Below, in pieces: positions 53,421-62,392 of a DNA stretch of 64,000 bases; within the stretch, counting starts at the first letter, position 1, and each line of letters opens with the position of its first letter. Origin of the DNA: Streptomyces sp. SAI-135 (lineage in GTDB: Bacteria; Actinomycetota; Actinomycetes; Streptomycetales; Streptomycetaceae); NCBI RefSeq assembly GCF_029893805.1, contig NZ_JARXYP010000002.1, positions 6,200,001-6,264,000 on the forward strand. The letters are read 5' to 3'. A program made the translations under genes and the position numbers. The notes beneath the pieces were generated by a model, which was given only the letters and a program-made list of their open reading frames with translations, had not been told where the DNA came from and did not search any database.

Positions 53421-53860
53421 GTGTACGAAGTGAATGGCAAGGTAGAGGGGCATATTCGCGAACGGCTGCCGGCGCCGGACTCCTGGCGTCTCGCGACCGC
53501 CGGTCCGGACGGCGCGCCGCAGGTCTCGCCCGTGCGGGCGGACCTCGAAGGTGAGTACGTCATGGTCAACACGGCGATCGGACGTGTGAAGGAGGAAAAC
53601 CTGCGGCGCAATCCGAACGTCTCCCTCTCCCACCTCGACCCCGCCAACCCCTGCGACCGCGTCGAGATCCGGGGCCGGGTGGTGCGGTTCGTGGAGGGCG
53701 AGGAGGCGGAGCGCTCCATGGACCGCCTCACGCGGAAGTACATCGGCGAGGAACGCTGCCCGGGCTGCTGGCGGGGGAGCGACGGGTGATGCTGCTGATC
53801 GAGCCGGTGCGGGTACGCAGGGTGATGGGAGTGGAGCCGTTCCGGCCGGGGACGGTGCGG
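53421..53860 (+). pseudogene. Frameshifted PPOX-class (flavin/F420) oxidoreductase gene
   Basis: Codons from GTG 53421 give a split-barrel PPOX protein (SWRLATAGPDGAPQVSPVRA, EYVMVNTAIGRVKEENLRRN, NPCDRVEIRGRVVRFVEGEE). At about 53759-53761 one C is missing: the frame then reads CPGCWRGSDG and stops at 53789, while the next frame continues the family sequence as PGLLAGERRVMLLIEPVRVR and VMGVEPFRPG. The expected stop soon after FRPG is also lost. The gene is therefore broken, or the C-run was misread. A GTG at 53319 with TACGGT seven bases upstream is an alternative leaderless start. It abuts a decaying repeat region. Confidence 0.75.
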
Positions 53861-53954
53861 CAGGACTGGACACGGCTGTCGACGCCCTGGGGAGCGATTC
53901 CGCCGACGCGACGGATCCGCGCCCGGGTGGCCTCCGTCGACCGCCTGCCGGGGC

Positions 53955-54625
53955 GGGAGGTGTCGGCCGTCTTTCTGGGGGCGCGGGTGCGGTCGATGGG
54001 GGGAGGGCGGCAGCTGCCGACAGGACCGCTTCCGGTGGCCGGACCGGGCCCCGGGGAGGAGCTCGGTCGCCCGTCCGCCGGAGTGGAGGGGGCGGGAGCT
54101 GTCGGCCGTCGGCCTGGGGTGACGGTGCCGGCGCGGCGGGAGTGGTCGGCGGGTCATCTCCTGGCGGCCGGGCTCCCAGTGACTGGGGCGTGCCCGGGGG
54201 AGATCGGTCGGCGGTCTGCGGGAGTGGGGACGGCGTCCGTGGACCGTCGACGAGGGGGGCGGGAGCTGTCGGCTGGTCCGCTCCCCGGCGGTCGGGCCCC
54301 AGCGATCGGCCGCGCCCCGGGGGAGATCGGTCGGCGGTCTGCGGGAGTGGGGACGGCGTCCGTGGACCGTCGACGAGGGGGGCGGGAGCTGTCGGCAGGT
54401 TCGCTCCCCGGCGGTCGGGCCCCAGCGATCGGCCGCGCCCCGGGGGAGATCGGTTGGCGGTCTGCGGGAGTGGGGACGGCGTCCGTGGACCGTCGACGAG
54501 GGGGGCGGGAGCTGTCGGCAGGTTCGCTTTCCGTGGCCGGGCCCGGGAGGAGGTCGGTCGGCCGTCGGGCGGAGCGGGGCTGGAGTTGTCGGCGGGTTCG
54601 CGTACGGCGGCCGGTGCAGGGCGGT
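53955..54625. repeat. 123-bp tandem repeat (minisatellite) with degenerate flanks
   Basis: Three adjacent 123-base units, 54145-54267, 54268-54390 and 54391-54513, are almost identical (the first half of the first unit has drifted), followed by a partial fourth to about 54560. More degenerate relatives extend to about 53955 on the left and 54625 on the right. Because 123 is a multiple of three, open frames run through it in several frames, including a 41-residue repeat on the minus strand, but codon use does not look coding. It separates the broken PPOX gene from the ABC operon end. Confidence 0.85.
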
Positions 54626-54639
54626 GAGCCGGAATTCCG

Positions 54640-55467
54640 TCACCCCTTGACCGCTCCGCCCAGTGCGAAGCCGCCGCCCAGGCGGCGGGCGATCAGGACG
54701 TAGAGCAGGATCACCGGTGTCGAGTAGACGATCGAGAAGGCGGCGAGCTGGCCGTAGGCCACCATTCCGCGGTTGCCGAAGAACTCGTTGATGCTGACGG
54801 AGGCCGGCATGCGGTCGGGGGTGAGCAGCAGCATGAACGGGACGAAGAAGTTGCCCCACATCATGACGAAGGAGAACACGGTCACGACCGCGACCCCGGG
54901 GCCCATGAGGGGCAGCACGATCCGGACCAGCGACTGCAGGGTGCCCGCGCCGTCCGTCCAGGCGGCTTCCTCCAGTTCTTTCGGCACACCGTCCATGAAG
55001 TTCTTCATCAGCCAGATGGCGAAGGGGAGTTGGGAGGCGGCGAAGAACAGGATCGTGCCCTGGAAGGTGTCGATCAGGTCGACCTGCACGAACAGGGCGT
55101 AGACCGGAACCATGATCGCCGTGATGGGCAGGCTGGTCGCGAAGAGGATCGACAGCAGGAACGGCCGGTTGAGGCGGGAGCGGAAGCGGCTCAGGGGGTA
55201 GGCCGCGAGGGCCGCGCAGACCACCGTCACCGCGGTCGCCCCACCGCACAGGATCAGGCTGTTGAGCAGCGGGGTGAAGGTGATGTCGTCGGTCAGGACC
55301 GCGTCGAAGTTCTCCAGGGTGACCCCGTCGGGCACCTTCACCCTGAGGTCCGCGTGCGGGTCCAGAGCCGACAGGACCACCCAGGCGAGCGGCAGCACGA
55401 AGGCGGCGGCCACCGCCAACAGCCCCGCGTCGGCGGCGAGTCGGCGATTGCGGCGGCGGTCGGACAC
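54640..55467 (-). CDS. ABC sugar transporter permease (MalG-like)
   Basis: A 275-residue inner-membrane permease with six transmembrane helices. The EAA loop that contacts the ATPase is visible as EEAAWTDGAGTLQSLVRIVLPLMGPG. It starts at GTG 55467, four bases after the partner permease gene, and ends the operon beside the minisatellite. It imports a carbohydrate together with the permease and binding protein encoded upstream. Confidence 0.93.
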   Translation of the reverse strand: MSDRRRNRRLAADAGLLAVAAAFVLPLAWVVLSALDPHADLRVKVPDGVTLENFDAVLTDDITFTPLLNSLILCGGATAVTVVCAALAAYPLSRFRSRLNRPFLLSILFATSLPITAIMVPVYALFVQVDLIDTFQGTILFFAASQLPFAIWLMKNFMDGVPKELEEAAWTDGAGTLQSLVRIVLPLMGPGVAVVTVFSFVMMWGNFFVPFMLLLTPDRMPASVSINEFFGNRGMVAYGQLAAFSIVYSTPVILLYVLIARRLGGGFALGGAVKG

Positions 55468-55471
55468 GGTC

Positions 55472-56332
55472 TCAGACCTCCGTTCGCAGCAGGCGCATGT
55501 AGACCACCGAGAACAGGGACCCCACCAGGAGCAGCAGCAGGGCCACCGCGGTGCCGTAGCCGATCATGCTGTTCTGGAAGGCCTGTTCGTACATGAACAG
55601 GGGCAGGGTCTGGCTCCGGTCGCCCGGACCGCCCCTCGTCATCACCCAGATCAGCCCGAACACCGACAGGGTCTGGAGGGTGTTCAGCATGAGGTTCGTG
55701 CCGATGGAGCGCCGGATCATCGGCAGGGTGATGTGCCACATCCGGCGCCCGCCGCCCGCGCCGTCGACCTCGGCGGCCTCCGTGATCTCCTTCGGGATCT
55801 CGTTCAGGGCCGCCGTGTAGACCAGCATGGAGAAGGCGGTGCCCCGCCACACGTTCGCGAAGGACACCGCCAGGATCGGCAGGGTGAACAGCCAGTTCTG
55901 GGACGGGAGGCGGAGCCAGTCCAGGATCGCGTTCAGGGTGCCCTCCCTGCGGAAGAAGGCGTAGAGGAGGAAGCCCGCGACGACCTCGGGCAGCACCCAC
56001 GCGGTGATGACGATGCCGCCCGTGAGCGTGCGCACGGGCTTCGAGGCACGCTGCATCAACGAGGCGAGGGCCAGGCCCAGGGTGTTCTGCCCGACCAGTG
56101 ACGACACGACCGTGAACACCAGCGTCAGCCATACGGCGTTGCGGAACTCCTCGTCCCCGAACGCCGTACGGAAGTTCTCGAAGCCGACGAACGACGACTC
56201 GGCCTGGCCGGTCAACTGCAGGTCGGTGAAGGCGATCCAGGCGCAGTAGGCGATGGGTCCGGCGAGGAAGAGGAGCAGCAGGACGAGCGCGGGGGTGAGG
56301 GGGAGGGCGCGGACGAGGGAGCGCGGGCTCAC
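55472..56332 (-). CDS. ABC sugar transporter permease (MalF-like)
   Basis: A 286-residue permease with six helices and an EAA loop EAAEVDGAGGGRRMWHITLP. GTG start at 56332 overlaps the binding-protein stop by four bases. No ATPase gene is present in the operon, so it probably shares MsiK, the multi-sugar ATPase of Streptomyces (established for other sugar systems, inferred here). Confidence 0.93.
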   Translation of the reverse strand: MSPRSLVRALPLTPALVLLLLFLAGPIAYCAWIAFTDLQLTGQAESSFVGFENFRTAFGDEEFRNAVWLTLVFTVVSSLVGQNTLGLALASLMQRASKPVRTLTGGIVITAWVLPEVVAGFLLYAFFRREGTLNAILDWLRLPSQNWLFTLPILAVSFANVWRGTAFSMLVYTAALNEIPKEITEAAEVDGAGGGRRMWHITLPMIRRSIGTNLMLNTLQTLSVFGLIWVMTRGGPGDRSQTLPLFMYEQAFQNSMIGYGTAVALLLLLVGSLFSVVYMRLLRTEV

Positions 56333-57690
56333 TTTTCGATCACTTGGTTGTCCGTGGCCTCCTTGAGCGCGTCGTCGTAGCCCTGGGCCGCCTCCTCGAC
56401 GGGGACGTCACCGGTCGTCACGCCCTCCATCGCCTCCTGGATCGCGGTGGAGACCTTCGGGTACGCCGGGTAGGCGGGCCGGTAGTGGGTGCTGGCGACC
56501 AGGTCGGTGAAGAACTTGATGCCGGGCTGGGCCTTGGCGTACGCCGGGTCCTCGGCCACGTCCTCGCGCACGGCGATACCGGAGTTGGCGACGTACCACT
56601 TCTGGGCGTTGGCCTTGGTCTGCATGGTCTTCACGAACTCGAAGGCGAGGTCGGGGTTGCCCGCCTTGGCCGGGACCGCCCAGGTCCAGCCGCCGGACAT
56701 GCTCACCTTGCCGGGGGCCTGCCCGTGCTGGGTCGGCATGTACGCGAGCCCCAACCTGCTGGACCACTCGGGCCATTCGTGGCCGCTGCCGGGCAGCCAG
56801 TCCTGCGGGAGCCAGGAGCCGTCCAGGTTGATGCCCAGCTTGCCGTCGGGGAGCAGGTCGCCGCGGACGATGGTCTGGATGTTGGGGTCGAGGGCGGTGG
56901 AGACGTCCGGGCCGAGCTTCTCCCGGTAGACCGTCTCGACGAAGGAGAGGGAGTCCTCGAAGCCCTGGCTGCCGGCGATCCACTTCTTGGCGGACTCGTC
57001 GTACAGGCGGTCCCCGGTGCCGTAGAGCAGCATCTCGAAGCCCTGCATGGTGGCGGCCTCGCCCGCGGGTTTGCCGGTGTAGACGTTGAGGGGGGTGACG
57101 TCCGGGACCCTGCGCTTGATGGTGCGGGCCGCGTCGAGGATCTCGTCCCAGGTCTTCGGCTGCCAGTCGGCGGGCAGGCCCGCCTTGGCGAAGATGCCCT
57201 GGTCGAACCAGAGCCCGCGGGTGTCCGTCCCGTCCGGGACGCCGTACGTCTTCCCGTCCTGCGCCTTCGCCGCGGCCTTCGCGGTGTCGATGAACCGGTT
57301 CCAGTCCGGCCACTTGGCGAGGTAGGCGTCGAGCGGCTTCAAGTACCCGCTGGTGATGTCGGAGTTGATGAGGAAGGTGTCCTCGTAGACCAGGTCGGGC
57401 GCGGTCTTCGCGGAGCGGAGCATCTGCTGGACCTTGGTGTAGTACTCCGAGTCCGGGGCCTTGATCGGGACGAGCTCGACCTTCTTGCCGGGGTTCGCCT
57501 TCTCGAACTGCTTCTTGATGTCGGCGAGATAGTCGTCCATCACGTGGACCGAGTTGTCCGTGGACTGCTTGAAGGAGACCTTCACGGTGTCCGGATCGCT
57601 TCCGGAGCCGCCGCCGCAGGCGGTGAGGGCGGAAGCGGCGAGGGCGAGGGCGGTGGCGAGTAAGGCGGTCCTTGCGGCGGTGGGGCGCAC
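56329..57690 (-). CDS. Extracellular sugar-binding lipoprotein of the ABC importer
   Basis: A family-1 solute-binding protein of 453 residues. The signal ends in the lipobox ALTAC, so the mature protein is a lipid-anchored receptor. Typical blocks are YTKVQQMLRSAKTAPDLVYED, IAGSQGFEDSLSFVETVY and GKVSMSGGWTWAVPAKAGNPD. I chose the GTG at 57690 because AGGAGG lies eight bases upstream; the ATG at 57696 is only two bases from it. The sugar is not identifiable. It is the first gene of the importer operon, about 105 bases after the response-regulator stop on the same strand. Confidence 0.92.
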   Translation of the reverse strand: MRPTAARTALLATALALAASALTACGGGSGSDPDTVKVSFKQSTDNSVHVMDDYLADIKKQFEKANPGKKVELVPIKAPDSEYYTKVQQMLRSAKTAPDLVYEDTFLINSDITSGYLKPLDAYLAKWPDWNRFIDTAKAAAKAQDGKTYGVPDGTDTRGLWFDQGIFAKAGLPADWQPKTWDEILDAARTIKRRVPDVTPLNVYTGKPAGEAATMQGFEMLLYGTGDRLYDESAKKWIAGSQGFEDSLSFVETVYREKLGPDVSTALDPNIQTIVRGDLLPDGKLGINLDGSWLPQDWLPGSGHEWPEWSSRLGLAYMPTQHGQAPGKVSMSGGWTWAVPAKAGNPDLAFEFVKTMQTKANAQKWYVANSGIAVREDVAEDPAYAKAQPGIKFFTDLVASTHYRPAYPAYPKVSTAIQEAMEGVTTGDVPVEEAAQGYDDALKEATDNQVIEK

Positions 57691-57795
57691 GGGCATGACC
57701 TCCTGCGGGCGCACGTCGTTGTGGCGCGGGGTGGTTGCCCGGTGACGGTAGGAGGAGTGGTCTAGTCAGGTCAATGAGCGTGCACCAGCTCGGAC

Positions 57796-58482
57796 TTACT
57801 GGCCCTTGACCCACCGGTACTGCAACTCGGGCCGGCCCACCGTCCCGTACTGCGGACTGCGGGCCGCCCGGCCCGCGTCGACCAGATGCTCCAGGTAACG
57901 GCGGGCGGTGATCCGGGATATGCCGACCACCTCGGCCAGACCGGTCGCCGTGAGCCCCTCCGCGCAGTCCCGCAGGGCCACCGTCACGCGCTCCAGGGTC
58001 GGCGCGCTCAGGCCCTTGGGCAGGGCGGCCGGGCCCGGCGCCCGGAGCGTGGCCAGTGCGCGGTCCACCTCGTCCTGACCGCTGGCCTCGCCGGCCGCCG
58101 CGTGGAACTCCGCGTACCGGACCAGCCGGTCCCGCAGGGTGGCGAAGGTGAACGGCTTCAGCACGTACTGCACGACCCCCAGCGAGACGCCCTCGCGCAC
58201 GACCGTCAGGTCCCGGGCCGACGTCACCGCTATCACGTCCGCCTGATGCCCGGCGGCGCGCAGCGACCGCGCCAGCTGGAGGCCGTGCCCGTCCGGCAGA
58301 TGCAGATCGAGCAGCAGCAGGTCCACGGGTGTACGGTCCAGCAGCCGCCGGGCCTCGGCACCGGTGTGGGCCTTGCCGACGGCCGTGAAGCCGGGAACGC
58401 GGTTGACGTACATGACATGCGCGTCGGCGGCGACCGGATCGTCCTCGACGACCAGAACCCGAATGGACTGCGGGGCGCTCAT
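57796..58482 (-). CDS. CitB/DcuR/DctR-type response regulator
   Basis: A 228-residue regulator. The receiver has acidic VVEDDP near residue 12, phospho-Asp59 (LLLLDLHLPDGHG) and Lys in YVLKPFTF. The C-terminal domain is a winged helix-turn-helix (GLTATGLAEVVGISRITARRYLEHLV), as in regulators paired with CitA/DcuS kinases for C4-dicarboxylate or citrate uptake. ATG overlaps the kinase stop by four bases. The likely target is the divergent symporter gene at 60877, perhaps also the sugar importer operon downstream. Confidence 0.92.
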   Translation of the reverse strand: MSAPQSIRVLVVEDDPVAADAHVMYVNRVPGFTAVGKAHTGAEARRLLDRTPVDLLLLDLHLPDGHGLQLARSLRAAGHQADVIAVTSARDLTVVREGVSLGVVQYVLKPFTFATLRDRLVRYAEFHAAAGEASGQDEVDRALATLRAPGPAALPKGLSAPTLERVTVALRDCAEGLTATGLAEVVGISRITARRYLEHLVDAGRAARSPQYGTVGRPELQYRWVKGQ

Positions 58483-60650
58483 GCGTCGCCTCCGGGGACG
58501 GGGGCGGGGGCGGGGGCGGCGTTGTGGGGCGCGGGGCTCGGGGGGCCGCTGGAGGCGGGGGGGCGGTGCGGGGTGCGTTCCGAGTTTTCGGTGATTTCTG
58601 CGCCCGCGGTGCCTTCCGTGCCCGCGGTGCTTTCTGCGCCCGCGGTGCCTTCCGTGCTGTCCGCGCAGCCAGCGGCTTCCGCCCCCGCGGTGCTTTTCGT
58701 GCAGCCGGTGCTTTCTGCGCCCGCGGTGCTTTCCGTGCCCGCGGTGCCTTCCGTGCTGTCCGCGCAGCCAGCGGCTTCCGCCCCCGCGGTGCTTTTCGTG
58801 CAGCCGGTGCTTTCTGCGCCCGCGGTGCTTCCCGCGCCCCCGGTGCTTCCCGCGCTCGCGGTGCTTCCCGCGCCCACGGAGTCTTCCGCGCAGCCGGTGC
58901 TTTCCGCGCCCCCGGAGCCTTCCGCGCCCCCGGAGCCTTCTGCGCAACCGGTGCTTCCCGGGCCCCCAACACCTTCCGCGCCCGCGCTGCCCCCCGCACC
59001 CGGGGTCGAGAGGGGCTCGGTGTCCGGTGCCAACGGCAGGCGTACCTCGAACTCCGCGCCGCCTCCCTCCGCCTCCGCCACGGTCAGCGTTCCCTTGCAG
59101 CGGTTGACCGTCTGCCGTACGAGGGCGAGGCCCAGCCCACGCCCTCCCGGGCCCGCCGGCTTGGTCGAGAAGCCGCGCTGGAAGACCGTCTCGACGTGGT
59201 CCGGGTCGACGCCCGCGCCGGTGTCCGCGACCCGCAGGACCAGCCCGCGGCCGCCCCTGCCCGCCGAGCCGGTCCCGTCCGCGGTGTACGCCGTCACCGT
59301 CACCCGGGCCCGCACGCTGCCCTGCGCCGCGTCCACCGCGTTGTCGATGAGGTTGCCGAGGATGGTGACCAGGTCCCGGGCCGGGAGGCTCTCCGGCAGC
59401 AGTCCGTCGTCCAGCCGGCTGTCCTCGGAGACGACCAGCTCGACGCCCCGCTCGTTCGCCTGCGCGGTCTTGCCCAGCAGGAGGGCGGCCAGGACGGGCT
59501 CGCCGACCGCCGCCACGACCTGGTCGGTCAGCGCCTGGGCCAGCTCCAGTTCGGCGGTCGCGAAGTCCACCGCCTGTTCCGCGCGGCCCAGTTCGATCAG
59601 GGAGACGACCGTGTGCAACCGGTTCGCCGCCTCGTGGGCCTGGGAGCGCAGCGCCTGGGTGAAACCGCGCTCGGAGTCCAACTCGCCCATCAAGGACTGG
59701 AGTTCGGTCACATCGCGCAGGGTGACCACGGTGCCGCGCTGCTCTCCGCCGGACACCGGGGAGGTGTTGACGACCAGGACCCGCGTGGACGTCAGATGGA
59801 CCTCGTCGACCCGCGGCTCCGACGAGAGCAGCGCACCCGTCAGCGGCGCCGGCAGCCCGAGGTCGGCCACCGACCGCCCGATCACCCCGTCCTGCGCGGA
59901 CACTCCCAACAGCTCCCGCCCGCCGTCGTTGATCAACGCGACACGGTACTGCCCGTCCAGCATCAGCAGGCCCTCGCGCACCGCGTGCAGGGCGGCCTGG
60001 TGGTAGTCGTGCATCCGGCTGAGCTCGGTCGCGTTCATGCCGTGCGTGTGGCGGCGCAGACGGGCGTTGACGACGTACGTGCCGACGGCACCGAGCGCGA
60101 GCGCGCCGCCCGCGACGGCGAGCAGGGCGGTGAGCTGGCCCTGCACCCGCTTGCTGATCCTCTCGACCTGGATGCCGGCGCTGACCAGGCCGATGACGTG
60201 CCCGTCCGCGTCCTTGACCGGGGTGACCGCGCGGACGGAGTAGCCGAGGGTCCCCTTGTAGGTCTCGGTGAAGGTCTCGCCCCGCAGCGCGCGCCCGGTG
60301 TTGCCGAGGAAGTGCCTGCCGATCTGCTTCTCGTCGGGGTGCGTCCAGCGGATGCCCTGCGGACTCATGATCGTGACGAAGTCGACCTCGGTGTCGGCCA
60401 TGACCCTGAGCGCGTACGGCTGGAGCGCGACCGTCGGTTCCGGGGTGCCGATCGCCTCCCGCACCGACGGCGAGTCCGCGACCGCCCGCGCCACCGCCCT
60501 GGCCTGGCTGCGCGCCGCGTCCTCGGCCTGCCCCCGGTCACTGACGTAGGTGAACAGCGCGTACCCCGCCACGACCACGGCGATCAGCACGGCCTGCATG
60601 GCGAAGAGCTGGGCCGCCAGGCTGCGGGGTCTCGGTACCGGGATGCGCAT
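58479..60650 (-). CDS. CitA/DcuS-type sensor histidine kinase with long repetitive C-terminal tail
   Basis: A 723-residue membrane kinase. Two transmembrane helices (about 11-35 and 173-195) bracket a periplasmic PASTA-free PAS/Cache domain (ALRVMADTEVDFVTIM ... LGYSVRAVTPVKD). A cytoplasmic PAS domain (about 222-315), phospho-His339 in SQAHEAANRLHTVVS, and an HATPase domain (NLIDNAVDAAQ, ADTGAGVDP, GRGLGLALVRQ) follow. Residues about 541-723 are an added Gly/Ala/Ser/Thr/Glu tail with Cys-containing repeats (ESTGC, AEAAGCADSTEGTAG), absent from typical family members of about 540 residues. The ATG at 60650 is the family start. Confidence 0.9.
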   Translation of the reverse strand: MRIPVPRPRSLAAQLFAMQAVLIAVVVAGYALFTYVSDRGQAEDAARSQARAVARAVADSPSVREAIGTPEPTVALQPYALRVMADTEVDFVTIMSPQGIRWTHPDEKQIGRHFLGNTGRALRGETFTETYKGTLGYSVRAVTPVKDADGHVIGLVSAGIQVERISKRVQGQLTALLAVAGGALALGAVGTYVVNARLRRHTHGMNATELSRMHDYHQAALHAVREGLLMLDGQYRVALINDGGRELLGVSAQDGVIGRSVADLGLPAPLTGALLSSEPRVDEVHLTSTRVLVVNTSPVSGGEQRGTVVTLRDVTELQSLMGELDSERGFTQALRSQAHEAANRLHTVVSLIELGRAEQAVDFATAELELAQALTDQVVAAVGEPVLAALLLGKTAQANERGVELVVSEDSRLDDGLLPESLPARDLVTILGNLIDNAVDAAQGSVRARVTVTAYTADGTGSAGRGGRGLVLRVADTGAGVDPDHVETVFQRGFSTKPAGPGGRGLGLALVRQTVNRCKGTLTVAEAEGGGAEFEVRLPLAPDTEPLSTPGAGGSAGAEGVGGPGSTGCAEGSGGAEGSGGAESTGCAEDSVGAGSTASAGSTGGAGSTAGAESTGCTKSTAGAEAAGCADSTEGTAGTESTAGAESTGCTKSTAGAEAAGCADSTEGTAGAESTAGTEGTAGAEITENSERTPHRPPASSGPPSPAPHNAAPAPAPVPGGDA
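58650..58824. repeat. 99-bp in-frame direct repeat inside the kinase tail
   Basis: The stretch starting near 58652 recurs 99 bases later near 58751, with identical runs of over 70 bases; 99 bases equals 33 codons, so the reading frame is kept. Shorter GCGCCCGCGGTGCTT-like units continue on both sides from about 58600 to 59000. Slippage would lengthen or shorten the tail in 33-residue steps. Confidence 0.8.
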
Positions 60651-60876
60651 GCCGTCAGTGTGCCCCATGGCCGAATTTGACCGCTCCCCCTCGCACCCCC
60701 GGCGTCAGCGGGGTCCCGGCGCACCTCACGTCCCCGCTCCCGGCACTCGTATGTGAACTCAATGAACGGAAGGGTGACCGCCCTCACAGGGCGGGAGATA
60801 GTCACGGCATTCCTTCAAAAGCCCGGACGTGAGCCGCACGCCGGTCATGCCGACGAAGACGTCAAGGAGGGCAGCC

Positions 60877-62256
60877 GTGGCCGCCAGCACCCCCGATACG
60901 GCACCCGCAGTCAAAAAGGACCGCACGCACTACCTGTACATCGCGGTGATCGTCGCGGTCGCCCTCGGTATCACCGTCGGTCTGGTCGCGCCCGATTTCG
61001 CGGTCGAGCTGAAGCCGATCGGCACCGGGTTCGTGAACCTGATCAAGATGATGATCTCGCCGATCATCTTCTGCACGATCGTGCTCGGTATCGGATCGGT
61101 ACGGAAGGCCGCCAAGGTCGGCGCCGTCGGCGGTATCGCGCTGCTGTACTTCACGATCATGTCGCTGGTCGCGCTGGGCATCGGCCTGGTCGTTGGCAAC
61201 ATCCTGGACCCGGGCACCGGCCTCGCCGTGACCGACGCGGTCAAGGACGTCGGCCACGCACAGGTCGACGCGGAGGCCAAGGACACCACCGAGTTCCTGC
61301 TCGGCATCATCCCGACCACGTTCGTCTCCGCCTTCACCGAGGGCGAGGTGCTCCAGACGCTGCTGATCGCCTTGCTCGTCGGGTTCGCGCTGCAGGCCAT
61401 GGGCCCGGTCGGACAGCCTGTCCTGCGCGGTGTCGAGCACATCCAGCGGCTCGTCTTCCGGGTCCTCGCCATGGTGATGTGGGCCGCCCCGATCGGCGCC
61501 TTCGGTGCGATGGCCGCCGTCGTCGGCTCCGCGGGCGTGGACGCGCTCAAGGACCTCGCGCTCCTGATGGTCGGCTTCTACACGACCTGCGTCCTGTTCG
61601 TCTTCATCGTGCTCGGCACGCTGCTGCGGCTGGTCGCGGGCCTGAACATCCTGACGCTGTTCAAGTACCTGGGCCGTGAGTTCCTGCTGATCCTGTCGAC
61701 CTCCTCCTCGGAGTCCGCGCTGCCGCGGGTCATCGCGAAGATGGAGCACCTGGGTGTCAGCAAGCCGGTGGTCGGCATCACCATCCCGACCGGCTACTCC
61801 TTCAACCTCGACGGCACCATGATCTACATGACCATGGCCTCGCTGTTCATCGCCGACGCCATGGGCAACCCGATGTCGATCGGCGAGCAGATCCCGCTGC
61901 TGCTCTTCCTGTTCGTCGCCTCGAAGGGCGCCGCCGGTGTCACCGGCGCGGGCCTCGCGACCCTGGCCGGCGGTCTCCAGTCGCACAAGCCCGCCCTGGT
62001 GGACGGCATCGGCCTGATCGTCGGCATCGACCGCTTCATGAGCGAGGCGCGCGCCCTGACCAACTTCGCGGGCAACGCCGTCGCCACCGTGCTGATCGGC
62101 ACCTGGACCAAGGAGATCGACCGCGAGCGCGTCGACCAGGTGCTCGCCGGTCACCTGCCCTTCGACGAGAAGACGCTCCTCGACCACGACGACGACGTCG
62201 TCCCGGCGGCGGACGTCCCCGAGCAGGGCGGCGAGAAGGAGCTGGCCAAGGCCTGA
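60877..62256 (+). CDS. dctA: Dicarboxylate:cation symporter (DctA/DAACS family)
   Basis: A 459-residue inner-membrane carrier importing C4-dicarboxylates such as succinate, fumarate or malate with protons or sodium. About eight helices, the serine-rich reentrant STSSSESALPRV, and the motif FNLDGTMIYMTMASLFIADA are all present. I chose the GTG at 60877 because AAGGAGGG lies five bases upstream; starts at 60829 or 60847 would add up to 16 residues. It is divergent from the CitAB-type two-component genes, the classic DcuSR-dctA arrangement, so substrate-induced activation is likely. Confidence 0.92.
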   Translation: MAASTPDTAPAVKKDRTHYLYIAVIVAVALGITVGLVAPDFAVELKPIGTGFVNLIKMMISPIIFCTIVLGIGSVRKAAKVGAVGGIALLYFTIMSLVALGIGLVVGNILDPGTGLAVTDAVKDVGHAQVDAEAKDTTEFLLGIIPTTFVSAFTEGEVLQTLLIALLVGFALQAMGPVGQPVLRGVEHIQRLVFRVLAMVMWAAPIGAFGAMAAVVGSAGVDALKDLALLMVGFYTTCVLFVFIVLGTLLRLVAGLNILTLFKYLGREFLLILSTSSSESALPRVIAKMEHLGVSKPVVGITIPTGYSFNLDGTMIYMTMASLFIADAMGNPMSIGEQIPLLLFLFVASKGAAGVTGAGLATLAGGLQSHKPALVDGIGLIVGIDRFMSEARALTNFAGNAVATVLIGTWTKEIDRERVDQVLAGHLPFDEKTLLDHDDDVVPAADVPEQGGEKELAKA

Positions 62257-62288
62257 GCGGCCGGACGCCGAGGGCCGCCAGGCCCCCA

Positions 62289-62326
62289 GAGCCGGGTCGG
62301 GCCCGACCTGAACCCGGGCCCGGCTC
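62289..62326 (+). terminator. Probable terminator after dctA
   Basis: GAGCCGGG (62289-62296) pairs with CCCGGCTC (62319-62326) in the short gap between two convergent genes; the loop itself can fold further. No T-run is present. Confidence 0.55.
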
Positions 62327-62392
62327 CCACCCCGGGCGGCCGAGTACTCCCCCGTAGCTCGGCCGCCCGGACCCCCACCACAAGTGACGAGT

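Noticed and set aside
54145..54560. Regular repeats considered as a CRISPR array.
   Set aside because: Units are 123 bases and directly abutting with no variable spacers, and no cas gene is present.
53288..55249. A 653-codon minus-strand frame containing a 41-residue tandem repeat, which could be taken for a repeat protein.
   Set aside because: It runs through the minisatellite and through the well-supported MalG-like permease gene in another frame; the 123-base unit simply preserves phase.
56408..58999. An 863-codon minus-strand frame with A-R-K repeats across the importer and regulator genes.
   Set aside because: It overlaps three confident genes in other frames and its repeat is the alternate-frame reading of the kinase tail repeats.
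58600..59000. Kinase tail repeats considered as evidence of a fused second protein.
   Set aside because: The composition is low complexity with no domain, and the 99-base DNA repeat explains it by slippage.
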